This document shows positions 1 to 8,753 of a stretch of DNA of 64,000 nucleotides, piece after piece. The stretch comes from Actinocorallia sp. API 0066. Its GTDB lineage: Bacteria > Actinomycetota > Actinomycetes > Streptosporangiales > Streptosporangiaceae. The notes under the pieces are model-generated. The model was not told the DNA's origin. It ran no database searches and saw only the letters and a program-made list of their open reading frames with translations. Each line of letters starts with the position of its first letter. Position 1 is the stretch's first letter. The stretch is from contig NZ_JAJLQY010000007.1 of NCBI RefSeq assembly GCF_020991275.1, forward strand, positions 62,001-126,000, written 5' to 3'. Both the position numbers and the translations under genes were made by a program.

Positions 1-1203
<1,203 letters not shown>

Positions 1204-1209
1204 GCGGCC

Positions 1210-2484
1210 TTGACCTACCCCGACCCCACGGGCTCTGACATCGCGGACCCCGGCCTCGCGCAGGCCGGGGTCCGGCGCATCGACTGGGCGGACCGCGCCA
1301 TGCCCGTCCTCGCCGCGATCCGCGCCCGCTTCGCGGAGGAACGGCCCCTGGAGGGGCTGCGCGTGGCTGCCTGCATGCACGTCACCACTGAGACGGCCAA
1401 CCTGCTGCGCACGCTGCAAGCGGGCGGCGCGACAGTCGCCGTCGCGGCCTCCAACCCGCTGTCAACGCAGGACGACACGGCGGCGGCCCTCGCCGTCTCC
1501 TACGGGGTGTCCGTCCACGCGCGCGCGGGTGTGGACATGGACACGTACTACAGGCACATCCACGCGGCGCTCGACATAGCCCCGCACCTCGTCATCGACG
1601 ACGGATGCGACCTGGTGAACATCCTGCACACCGAACGCCTCGACCTCCTCGACGGCGTCCTGGCGGGCTGCGAGGAGACCACGACGGGCGTGCTCCGCCT
1701 GCACCAGATGGCACGCGAGGACGCCCTGCGCTTCCCCGTCGTGGCCGTCAACGACACCGCCACCAAACGGCTCTTCGACAACCGGTACGGGACGGGACAG
1801 TCCACCCTCGACGGCATCGTCAGGGCCACCAACACGCTGCTCGCGGGCAAGACCATCGTGGTCGCCGGATTCGGGTACTGCGGAAGGGGCCTCGCCGAGC
1901 GCGCGCGCGGACTGGGCGCACGGGTCGTCGTCACCGAGATCGACCCGGTGAAGGCGCTGGACGCGCTCCTCCAGGGCTTCCTGGTCGAGCCGATGGAACG
2001 CGCCGCCAGGCACGGCGACGTGTTCATCACCGCGACGGGCAGCCGCGACGTCGTCGGGGCCGAGCACTTCGCCGTGATGAAGGACGGGGCGATCCTCGCC
2101 AACTCCGGACACTTCGACGTCGAGGTGGACGTGCGGGCGCTGGCCGCGCTCGCCGTGGACGTCCAGCGGGTGCGGCCCCAGGCGGACGAGTACCTGCTGG
2201 CGGACGGGCGGCGGCTCGTCCTGCTCTGCGAGGGCCGCCTGGTCAACCTGGCCGCCGCCGAGGGGCACCCCGCCGCCGTCATGGACATGTCGTTCGCCGA
2301 CCAGGCGCTCACCTGCGGGTGGCTCGCCGGCGCGCACCCCGGCCTCGCGCCCGGCGTGCACCAGGTGCCCGAACACATCGACGCCGAGGTCGCCATGCTG
2401 AAACTCGCCTCGATGGCCGTGGACATCGACGCCCTCACCGCCGACCAGGAGGACTACCTGTCGTCCTGGCGATCGGGGTCCTGA
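1210..2484 (+). CDS. Second SAHH-family protein (thermophile/archaeal-type paralogue)
   Basis: This 424-residue protein is a full-length member of the SAHH family but clearly diverged from the ahcY just upstream. It starts at TTG 6 bp after the ahcY stop. Retained features are DDGCDL, CEETTTGV, NDTATK with Lys186, Asp190-Asn191 and a Rossmann motif GFGYCGRG at 220-227. The Cys that follows the substrate Lys/Asp in classical enzymes is Thr195 here (YGTGQ), as I recall for archaeal and Thermotoga SAHHs. The roughly 40-residue insertion and the C-terminal K-x-DHYRY tail of the classical form are absent; the protein ends in EDYLSSWRSGS. It could hydrolyse SAH or a related nucleoside thioether such as S-inosylhomocysteine. 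The stop overlaps the next start (TGATG). Confidence 0.9.
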   Translation: MTYPDPTGSDIADPGLAQAGVRRIDWADRAMPVLAAIRARFAEERPLEGLRVAACMHVTTETANLLRTLQAGGATVAVAASNPLSTQDDTAAALAVSYGVSVHARAGVDMDTYYRHIHAALDIAPHLVIDDGCDLVNILHTERLDLLDGVLAGCEETTTGVLRLHQMAREDALRFPVVAVNDTATKRLFDNRYGTGQSTLDGIVRATNTLLAGKTIVVAGFGYCGRGLAERARGLGARVVVTEIDPVKALDALLQGFLVEPMERAARHGDVFITATGSRDVVGAEHFAVMKDGAILANSGHFDVEVDVRALAALAVDVQRVRPQADEYLLADGRRLVLLCEGRLVNLAAAEGHPAAVMDMSFADQALTCGWLAGAHPGLAPGVHQVPEHIDAEVAMLKLASMAVDIDALTADQEDYLSSWRSGS

Positions 2485-3029
2485 TGCCGCGCGGCGCCTA
2501 CCTGCGCACCGCCACGGGCGCGCGCGAGGAGTTCCAGTGCGCGCCCGGGCCCGCGGGCTGGCGGTACGTCGCGCCCGGCGTCGACCTCACCGTGGACTCG
2601 CGGTGGCGGCCCGTCCGGCTCGAACTGCGCACGCCGGACTGGACGCTGCGCGGCGGCTGCGCCGGACGCGAGGTGCTGTGGGTGCGCGGCGACCGCGAGC
2701 ACACCGCGGAGGCGCACGGGTTCCTTGGCGAGTCGCCCGGGTTCCTCGTCGCTGTGGCGCGCTCACTGCGGCTGGAGGCAGGCGGATCGGCTGACGTGCC
2801 GCTGGTCGTCATCGAAGGCGCAGCGCTCGCCACACGGCTCGTGGCGCAGCGCTGGAGCCTCCTGTCGGTGGACACGCACGAGACCGACCTGGGGCCGCTG
2901 CCCGTCGAGCACTGGAGGGCGGCCGACCTGCAGACGGCCGAGGCCCGCGACTTCCACCTCGCGGGCGACGTCGTGCTCGCCGCCGACGGCCTCGAACTCG
3001 AATCCCTGGAATCCCCGCCCAATCTCTGA
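2484..3029 (+). CDS. Conserved hypothetical protein, translationally coupled to SAHH paralogue
   Basis: I do not recognise this 181-residue protein. Its ATG shares a base with the TGA of the upstream SAHH paralogue, so it is almost certainly translated by coupling in the same operon. It has no signal peptide, membrane segment or cysteine motif. The composition (many short beta-like stretches such as RPVRLELRTPDW and VLWVRG) suggests a compact beta-rich cytoplasmic protein. Its position makes a role tied to SAH or methyl-cycle metabolism possible, but nothing in the sequence shows a reaction. Codon use and GC match the neighbours, which supports it being a real gene. Confidence 0.75.
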   Translation: MPRGAYLRTATGAREEFQCAPGPAGWRYVAPGVDLTVDSRWRPVRLELRTPDWTLRGGCAGREVLWVRGDREHTAEAHGFLGESPGFLVAVARSLRLEAGGSADVPLVVIEGAALATRLVAQRWSLLSVDTHETDLGPLPVEHWRAADLQTAEARDFHLAGDVVLAADGLELESLESPPNL

Positions 3030-3159
3030 CCCGCGTTCCGGTGATCTCGCGGCGTGTCGCGGAGACGGAACGTTTGCCCCCGGGAGCGCGGGAGCATGCC
3101 CACCTGCGCCGATACTTGAAGTCGGAGAAGAAAACCACACTTTACGGGGGAGACTTCTC

Positions 3160-3768
3160 ATGTTGCGCATGACCCACCTCGCGCTCGCCGTCGCCTTCGG
3201 CGCGGGCACCACCGCCGCGGCGGGGGCCGCGGCCGCCGTCGGCGACGACGTGGCGCAGGATCCGCAGGCCAGCGCGGTGATCAAGAACGCGGAAGGGCAG
3301 CACGTCGGCACTCTGACGATCGCGGACGCCGACGGCGGCATGGCCGAGATCACCGTCAAGGGCGAAGGGCTGCCCGCCGGCTACCACGGCCTCCACCTGC
3401 ACGAGAAGGGCGTCTGCGACCCGGCGGCCACGGACCCCGCCACAGGCAGCCCGTTCGCCAGCGCCGGAAGCCACTTCGACCTGAACGGCCACGACCACGG
3501 CGAGCACTCCGGCGACCTGCCCGACCTCCTCGTCAACGCCGACGGGACGGGCTCGGCCACCGCCGTCACCGACCGCTTCGAGATCGGCCAGCTCTTCGAC
3601 TCCGACGGCACCGCCGTGATCATCCACGTCCTCGCCGACAACCAGTCCAACATCCCCGACCGCTACACCGACCCCACCGGCGAGAAGGGCCCCGACGCCG
3701 ACACCCTCAAGACCGGCGACTCCGGCGGCCGCCTGGCCTGCGGCGTCCTCACCCAACCCGAACCCTGA
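3160..3768 (+). CDS. sodC: Secreted Cu/Zn superoxide dismutase
   Basis: The product dismutates superoxide outside the membrane. The 202-residue precursor begins with a hydrophobic signal segment (about residues 1-27, Ala-rich). The SOD fold signature follows: HLH copper ligands at His79 and His81, G-S-H105-F-D, a His/Asp zinc loop around HDHGEHSGDLPDL, and the final copper ligand His156 in IIHVLADN. Two Cys (in GVCDP and LACGV) fit the conserved disulfide. ATG 3160 was chosen because a GGGGGAG ribosome site lies 7 bp upstream; ATG 3169 is the alternative. The signal lacks an obvious lipobox, so it is probably secreted rather than lipid-anchored. The gene faces the RDD gene convergently. Confidence 0.95.
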   Translation: MLRMTHLALAVAFGAGTTAAAGAAAAVGDDVAQDPQASAVIKNAEGQHVGTLTIADADGGMAEITVKGEGLPAGYHGLHLHEKGVCDPAATDPATGSPFASAGSHFDLNGHDHGEHSGDLPDLLVNADGTGSATAVTDRFEIGQLFDSDGTAVIIHVLADNQSNIPDRYTDPTGEKGPDADTLKTGDSGGRLACGVLTQPEP

Positions 3769-3772
3769 CCCG

Positions 3773-3821
3773 GCCCCAGCCCCAGCCCCCGCGCGCGGGT
3801 GTTCCCGCTCAGCGCTGGGGC
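3773..3821. terminator. Possible bidirectional hairpin between sodC and RDD gene
   Basis: GCCCCAGC at 3773-3780 can pair with GCTGGGGC at 3814-3821, just after the sodC stop and overlapping the last codons of the convergent RDD gene. The 33-nt loop is long and there is no T-run, so this is a weak call. Confidence 0.35.
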
Positions 3822-4729
3822 GGGGGCCCGTAGGGGGAGGGGCCCAGCGGGAGGAACTGGGGGAGGAAGGCGGTGGGGGAGTGCGGAAAGTAGACGGGCT
3901 GCGGCGGCGGTGGCTGCGGGATGTGCTGGCCGAGCTTCTGCAGGTGCGCGACCCGGCGGGCGGTGCGGGCGGCGAGGCGGCGCTCCTCGCGGGTGCGGCG
4001 TTCGGTGACCACGGCGCTCAGCAGCAGTTCCGGCGGGTTGCCGGGCGGCGGCGGAGGGCTGAGCAGCGGCGCGACCTCGGCGAGGAGGGAGGCGCCCATG
4101 GAGGCGCGCACCTCGGGGAGCAGTTCCCAGTAACGCTGGAGGTACTGGCGGACGCTCAGCGCGAGGTCGTCGGAGACCTGCGAGAGTTCGAGCGCGGCCG
4201 CCCAGGGCGCCAGGTGCGGGGGCATCAGCGCCGGCGGCGGCACCGCGGCGGCCGACGCGGCGGTGCGGTCCTGGATGACGAGCGTGCCGGCGAAGATGTC
4301 GCCGAGCCTGCGGCCCCTGCGGTCGAACAGCGAGCAGATGAGCGCGGGCGCGCCGAGGAACAGGAAGAACTCGACGAACCCGGTGAGCGCCCGCATCAGC
4401 GACTGCCGGAACCTGACGACACCGCCGTCCTCCGCGACGACGCGCAGGCCGAGCGCCATCTTGCCGACGGTCTTGCCGCGCGTCAGCGTCTCGGAGACCG
4501 ACGGGTAGCCCACCACCGACCCGACGACCACCACGATGCCGAGCCCGATCGCCACCGCCTCGTCCGCGAACAGCACGACGAACTGGACGGCCTGCGCCAG
4601 CGTCGACATCACCGAGAGCATGATCGCGAGATCCAGCAGCAGCGCGGCGGCCCGGCTGGCCAGGCGGGCCGGCCGGATGTCAAGGGCCACCGCCTCACCC
4701 GTGACCAACTCCTCCGAGGCGACCGTCAT
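3809..4729 (-). CDS. RDD family integral membrane protein
   Basis: This 306-residue protein has an N-terminal RDD domain: three predicted membrane helices at about residues 27-50, 53-77 and 105-132, with the Arg-Asp pair in DRRGRRLGDIFAGT. RDD proteins are poorly characterised membrane proteins, sometimes linked to ion transport. The C-terminal half (about 160-306) is soluble, contains a charged helical stretch rich in Arg/Glu and ends in a Pro-rich tail. The gene is divergent from a SpoIIM-family gene with 61 bp between the starts. These two families travel together in actinobacteria, often with the MoxR/DUF58/DUF4129 cluster, which here lies about 9 kb away. Confidence 0.9.
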   Translation of the reverse strand: MTVASEELVTGEAVALDIRPARLASRAAALLLDLAIMLSVMSTLAQAVQFVVLFADEAVAIGLGIVVVVGSVVGYPSVSETLTRGKTVGKMALGLRVVAEDGGVVRFRQSLMRALTGFVEFFLFLGAPALICSLFDRRGRRLGDIFAGTLVIQDRTAASAAAVPPPALMPPHLAPWAAALELSQVSDDLALSVRQYLQRYWELLPEVRASMGASLLAEVAPLLSPPPPPGNPPELLLSAVVTERRTREERRLAARTARRVAHLQKLGQHIPQPPPPQPVYFPHSPTAFLPQFLPLGPSPYGPPPQR

Positions 4730-4790
4730 GCCGCCCAGTATGCCGGATTGAGTTCACGGTCCGGGGGCTCAGGACCGGTAGGTTCGGGGT

Positions 4791-5786
4791 GTGGATGTCG
4801 ACGCCTATGCTGCCGCGCACAACGCCGAATGGCTTCGGTTGGAGTATCTGATCAACCGGGCCGGCAAGCTGAGGGGCGCGGAGATCGACGAGCTGGTCGA
4901 GCTGTACCAGCGGGCCGCGACCCACCTGTCGGTGGTGCGGTCCGCGACGCCTGACCCCGTCCTCATCGGGCGGCTCAGTTCGCTCGTCGCGCGGGGCAGG
5001 GCGGCGGTGTCCGGGGCGCAGGCGCCGCTGTGGCGGGACGCGGCACGCCTGGTCACCGTCTCGTTCCCGGCCACGGTCTACCGGCAGCGCTGGTGGTGGA
5101 TCGGCTGCGCCGTGCTCGGCAACGCGCTCGCGCTGGCCGTCGCGATCTGGGTGGTGAACGACCCGCGCGTCCAGTCGACACTCGGCACGCCCTACGACAT
5201 CCAGCAGCTCGTCGAGCACGACTTCGCCAACTACTACACCGAGCACCAGGCGAGCGCGTTCGCGTTCCAGGTGTGGGTGAACAACGCGTGGGTGTCCGCG
5301 CAGGCCATCGCGTTCGGCATCCTGCTGGGCATCCCCACGCTGTACGTGCTGGTGCTCAACCAGCTCAACCTGGGCGTCGTCGGCGGGCTGATGGCCGCGC
5401 ACGGCAAGACCGACATCTTCTTCGGGCTGATCCTCCCGCACGGCCTGCTGGAGCTCACCGCCGTCTACGTGGCGTGCGGGGTCGGCCTGCGACTCGGCTG
5501 GACCATCATCGACCCGGGGCGGCGGCCGCGCGGCAGGGCACTGGCCGAGGAGGGCAGGGCGGCGATGAGCGTCGTGCTCGGGCTCGTCGCGGTGCTGCTC
5601 GTCTCCGGCCTGATCGAGGGCTTTGTGACGGGCTGGGTGCACACCACGTGGCTGCGCATCGGCATCGGCGTCGTCGCCGAGATCGCCTTCCTGTCCTACA
5701 TCTGGTACTTCGGCCGCAAGGCCGTCGCCGCGGGCGACACCGGCGACGCCCCGGACACCCCCGACCTCGCCCCCGTCTCGGCCTGA
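4791..5786 (+). CDS. Stage II sporulation protein M (SpoIIM) family membrane protein
   Basis: This 331-residue protein has a charged N-terminal domain (about 1-100) followed by five or six membrane helices. It matches the SpoIIM family, whose Bacillus member forms the DMP complex that drives engulfment with peptidoglycan hydrolases. In actinobacteria the family is widespread and of unknown function, and it co-occurs with RDD and MoxR/DUF58 genes. Diagnostic residues include the NN-W segment in WVNNAWVSAQAIAFG, the NQLNLGVVGG turn and the LPHGLLELTA motif near residue 225. The start is GTG 4791 (VDVDAYAAAHNAEW). Confidence 0.9.
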   Translation: MDVDAYAAAHNAEWLRLEYLINRAGKLRGAEIDELVELYQRAATHLSVVRSATPDPVLIGRLSSLVARGRAAVSGAQAPLWRDAARLVTVSFPATVYRQRWWWIGCAVLGNALALAVAIWVVNDPRVQSTLGTPYDIQQLVEHDFANYYTEHQASAFAFQVWVNNAWVSAQAIAFGILLGIPTLYVLVLNQLNLGVVGGLMAAHGKTDIFFGLILPHGLLELTAVYVACGVGLRLGWTIIDPGRRPRGRALAEEGRAAMSVVLGLVAVLLVSGLIEGFVTGWVHTTWLRIGIGVVAEIAFLSYIWYFGRKAVAAGDTGDAPDTPDLAPVSA

Positions 5787-5850
5787 CGTCGCGGCGCGGA
5801 CGGGCCACCGGGCGCCGTGCCCGGCCGGTGGCCCGACGCGCCGCGACCCG

Positions 5851-6540
5851 TCAGGTGATCTCCAGCAGCTTCTCGCGGACCGCGTAGACCACGGCCTCCA
5901 TGCGCGAGTGCAGCTGGAGCTTCTCCAGGATGTTGCGGATGTGGTTCTTCACCGTGTTCTCGGAGATGAACAGCTCCTTGGCGATCTCCCGGTTGCCGAG
6001 GCCACGGGCGACGAGGCGCAGGACCTCCATCTCGCGGTCGGTCAACCGGGGGGCCGGGACCTGCTGCTGTCTCTCCGCCGACCGGCGGGCCAGCGCGGTG
6101 AACTCGCTGATCAGCTTGGACGCCATGGACGGGCTGATCAGGGACTGTCCACCGTGCACGGCCCGGACGGCCTGCGGCACCTCGTCGATGGCTATCTCCT
6201 TCAGCAGATAGCCGGTGGCGCCCGCCTTGAGCGCCTCGAAGAGATCCTCCTCCTCGTCGCTGATCGTCAGCATGACGATCTTCGCGCTGGGGACCGCCTC
6301 CTTGATGGCGGCGCACGCCTCGATGCCGCCGCGCCGCGGCATCCTGATGTCCATCAGGATCACGTCGGGCAGCAGGTCACGCGCCCTGTCGACGGCCTCC
6401 AGGCCGTCACCGCCCTCGCCGACCACGTCGATCCCGGCCTCACCGGACAGGACCATCTCCAGGCCCCTGCGGAACAGGGCGTGGTCGTCCACGATCAGGA
6501 CACGGATCGGATCGGTGCGAGGTTCGGGGATCTCGCTCAC
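5851..6540 (-). CDS. NarL/FixJ-family response regulator (orphan)
   Basis: This 229-residue two-component regulator has a receiver domain with acidic pocket Asp18-Asp19, phospho-acceptor Asp64 (ILMDIRMP), the conserved Thr in MLTIS and Lys in YLLKE. All switch residues are therefore present. A LuxR-type helix-turn-helix follows (about 160-225, RLTDREMEVLRLVARGLGNR). The start is GTG 6540 with a GGAGGA ribosome site 3-4 bp upstream. No histidine kinase is adjacent. It lies directly downstream of hpf on the same strand, an arrangement I recall being conserved in Streptomyces, which hints at a role in dormancy or stress. Confidence 0.92.
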   Translation of the reverse strand: MSEIPEPRTDPIRVLIVDDHALFRRGLEMVLSGEAGIDVVGEGGDGLEAVDRARDLLPDVILMDIRMPRRGGIEACAAIKEAVPSAKIVMLTISDEEEDLFEALKAGATGYLLKEIAIDEVPQAVRAVHGGQSLISPSMASKLISEFTALARRSAERQQQVPAPRLTDREMEVLRLVARGLGNREIAKELFISENTVKNHIRNILEKLQLHSRMEAVVYAVREKLLEIT

Positions 6541-6609
6541 TCTTCCTCCCCCATATGGGATCCCTAGATCATGGCACGCGAGGGCGGGTGACGGGTTGTT
6601 TACGCCGCA

Positions 6610-7299
6610 TCACTCGTCAATGAGACGGATGACGCCGTAGTCCCAGCCACGCCTGCGGTACACGACGCTGGGAAGACCGCTCTCCTTGTCAGAGAACAGG
6701 AAGAAGTCGTGGCCGACAAGTTCCATTTCGTACAGGGCTTGGTCGATGTCCATCGGTCCGGCCTTGTGCGCCTTCTCGCGGACGACGACGGGGCAGTTCC
6801 CGTCCTTGGCGATGGGCAGCAGTTCCTCGTCGAGGTCGGGCCGCTCGTATCCGTCGGGCTGGCGCTCGGTGACCGCGACGCCGGTGGCGGCGCGGGCGGG
6901 TTCGGGCGCGCGGGCGGGCCTGGGCGTGGGCGTCGGCGGCAGCGTCGAGGGCATCTCGATGCCGCTCGCCTTGATGGCCTCCCCCTCCCGCATGTGGTGG
7001 CCCTTGCGGCGGTCGGCCATCCGGCGCAGCCGGGAGTCCAGCTTGTCCAGGGCCATGTCGAGGGCGCCGTAGCGGTCGTCGGCGGCGGCCTCGGCCCGGA
7101 TCACCGGGCCCTTGGAGTGGAGGGTGAGCTCGACCCGCTCGCGCTGGTCGGCCATCCGCGGGTTGCGCTCCGAGCTGACCTCGACGTCGACCCTGATGAT
7201 CTTGGAATCGAGCCGTTCGAGCTTGGCGAGCTTGGTGTCGATGTGCCGCTTGAAGCGGTCGTTCACGTCGGTCCTGCGGCCCTTAACGATGATGTCCAC
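6610..7299 (-). CDS. hpf: Long-form ribosome hibernation promoting factor
   Basis: The product binds the 30S decoding region and joins idle ribosomes into 100S dimers. The protein has 229 residues. The HPF/YfiA domain covers about 1-105 (VDIIVKGRRTDVNDRFKRH, with basic residues in RLRRMADRRKGHH). A Pro/Ala linker follows, and a C-terminal dimerisation domain covers about 165-225 (ALYEMELVGHDFFLF through YRRRGWDYGVIRLI). I chose GTG 7299 because it begins exactly at the family N-terminus and has a GAAGGGGGG ribosome site upstream. The frame stays open upstream but that stretch shows no homology. A hairpin lies in the mRNA leader (7336-7356). Confidence 0.96.
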   Translation of the reverse strand: MDIIVKGRRTDVNDRFKRHIDTKLAKLERLDSKIIRVDVEVSSERNPRMADQRERVELTLHSKGPVIRAEAAADDRYGALDMALDKLDSRLRRMADRRKGHHMREGEAIKASGIEMPSTLPPTPTPRPARAPEPARAATGVAVTERQPDGYERPDLDEELLPIAKDGNCPVVVREKAHKAGPMDIDQALYEMELVGHDFFLFSDKESGLPSVVYRRRGWDYGVIRLIDE

Positions 7300-7767
7300 G
7301 TAGGGACCCCCCTTCTCATTCGAGATAACGGACAGCCGGGAATTCGAAGTTCCCGGTGTTTCCGTAGGTGGAGGAGCACCCGCCCGGCCGACCTGGTCTT
7401 CGACCCCACAATCGCCTGCTGAGAGGTTCGCGGCCCATGCCACTACTGCTCTTCTCCCGTGACGGCGGATATCTGATCCGCCGGCGGGGCAGGACTTACT
7501 TCTAAGCCGCACCGTGATCACTCGACAAAAAGTCGGCTTACGTGGACCGTTTCGCCTGCGACTGGCATCGGCTAGCTCGGTACGCCGCCCCCCTGCGGGG
7601 GCGAGCCCACCGGCGCAACCACGGACCCGGGCGGGTGCCATGTCAGCACGCTAGCCCTTCCCGGCCCGAATGTCATCGGGGAGGAAGGCGGCAAATCTCA
7701 CGCACAGTGATCAAAGCGACGGCCAAAGGCCCCTGGTCCAGGGAGGCGGCTCGCGGTAACCCCCTTG
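7300..7767. other. 468-bp intergenic region with several hairpins, upstream of hpf
   Basis: I see no gene here. The region holds stem-loops: 7336-7356 (CCGGGAA/TTCCCGG, in the hpf leader), 7464-7482 (GGCGGAT/ATCCGCC), 7503-7540 (TAAGCCG/CGGCTTA with a long loop) and 7586-7603 (seven GC-rich pairs with a CTGC loop). The last could terminate comF transcription running on the minus strand. The length and base composition, more AT-rich than flanking genes, suggest a complex promoter for hpf. I cannot assign a sigma factor. Confidence 0.5.
7336..7356 (-). promoter_or_regulatory. Hairpin in hpf 5' leader
   Basis: A 21-bp inverted repeat has 7-bp arms (CCGGGAA and TTCCCGG) around a TTCGAAG centre. 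It lies 37-57 bp upstream of the hpf GTG, so if transcription starts upstream it would form in the leader mRNA. It could be an operator or RNA-level control element. Confidence 0.4.
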
Positions 7768-8619
7768 TCACCTCCAGGTGAGTTTCCTGGATTCTTGGCC
7801 ACCCCATAAACCCCCCTTACCTTTTGTCCGGATTTCCGCCCGCCCGCCACGCGTCGTGCCGGGGGCCGTGGGGAGGGTGGGGTCGTGGGCTGTGGTGAGG
7901 ACGAGGAGGGCCTCGACGCGGGTGCCGGTGGTGGTGAGGGCGCGGACGGACTCGCGGAGGGTGGCGCCGGTCGTGGTGACGTCGTCCAGGACGAGAACGC
8001 GGGCGTCCGGCGGGGTCGGGGACGCGCGCAGCGCGTGGTGGAGGTTGCGCCGCCGGGCGGCGCGACCCAGACCGCCCTGATCGGCGGTGCCTCGGCGGCG
8101 GCTCAGCGCCGGGGCGGCACGGGCCGGAACGCCCCGCGCCCGCAACTCGGCGGCGGTGGCGCGGGCCAGCGCCAGCATCGCGTCCCGGCCCCGCCGCCGC
8201 ACGGCCGCCCTGGTGGACGGCACCGGCACAAGACACACCTCGCCGGGAGGCCGAGATGGCTCGCCGGGACTCCGGGACGGCTCCGCGACGCCCTGCCAGG
8301 GCTCGCCGGGAGGGCGGTGGAAGAGGGCGGTGGTGGCCAGGTGGGCGTAGGCGGCGGCGAGGGGGCGGGTGAGGGTGGTTCTGCCGCGTTCCTTGTGCGC
8401 GATGAGGAGGCGGCGGAGCGGGCCCTCGTGCGGGCCCAGGCACCAGAGGGGAGGGGAGCCCGGCGGGGCCGGGAGGCGCGTGGGAGGGGCGGCGAGGGGG
8501 CGGGCGCAGCGCGCGCAGAGCGGGGCGCCGGGGGCGCGGCAGGACGCGCAGCGCTGCGGCAGCACAAGATCGGTGAGGGCGGCGAAGAGGCGCTTCAGGC
8601 GCTTGATCAGCGAGTTCAT
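7768..8619 (-). CDS. comF: ComF family phosphoribosyltransferase-like protein
   Basis: This 283-residue ComF/GntX-type protein has an N-terminal four-Cys zinc finger (C24-x2-C27, C35-x2-C38) and a type I phosphoribosyltransferase domain with the PRPP-binding loop VLVLDDVTTTGAT (about 207-219). Family members such as Bacillus ComFC take part in DNA uptake. In actinobacteria the role is unproven and the gene is a fixed neighbour of lpqB and hpf. A low-complexity Pro/Gly/Ser stretch (about 101-125) and a basic tail after about 255 are extra to the core. The upstream 134 bp carries two perfect DnaA boxes. Confidence 0.88.
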   Translation of the reverse strand: MNSLIKRLKRLFAALTDLVLPQRCASCRAPGAPLCARCARPLAAPPTRLPAPPGSPPLWCLGPHEGPLRRLLIAHKERGRTTLTRPLAAAYAHLATTALFHRPPGEPWQGVAEPSRSPGEPSRPPGEVCLVPVPSTRAAVRRRGRDAMLALARATAAELRARGVPARAAPALSRRRGTADQGGLGRAARRRNLHHALRASPTPPDARVLVLDDVTTTGATLRESVRALTTTGTRVEALLVLTTAHDPTLPTAPGTTRGGRAEIRTKGKGGLWGGQESRKLTWR

Positions 8620-8669
8620 GCCGACATCATGCGCCGCCGCGACCCCCCGGAACCGGCCGCCGGAAAATC

Positions 8670-8719
8670 TGTGGATAACTCAGCTCGGCGGCCGACCTGA
8701 CGCCGTGGCCTGTGGATAA
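8670..8719 (-). promoter_or_regulatory. Pair of perfect DnaA boxes between lpqB and comF
   Basis: TGTGGATAA occurs at 8670-8678 and again at 8711-8719, i.e. two copies of TTATCCACA on the minus strand in the same orientation. Their starts are 41 bp apart, close to four helical turns. Both are exact matches to the E. coli consensus DnaA box. They lie in the 134-bp gap between the lpqB stop and the comF start, so DnaA could regulate comF or be titrated here. Confidence 0.6.
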
Positions 8720-8753
8720 CGGCCGTGCGGCGGCCGGAAGGAGCGCCGGGGGG

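Noticed and set aside
7542-7781. Possible 79-codon gene in the hpf-comF gap
   Set aside because: Arg/His-rich composition, no ribosome site and no recognisable homology; it overlaps hairpins and the comF end.
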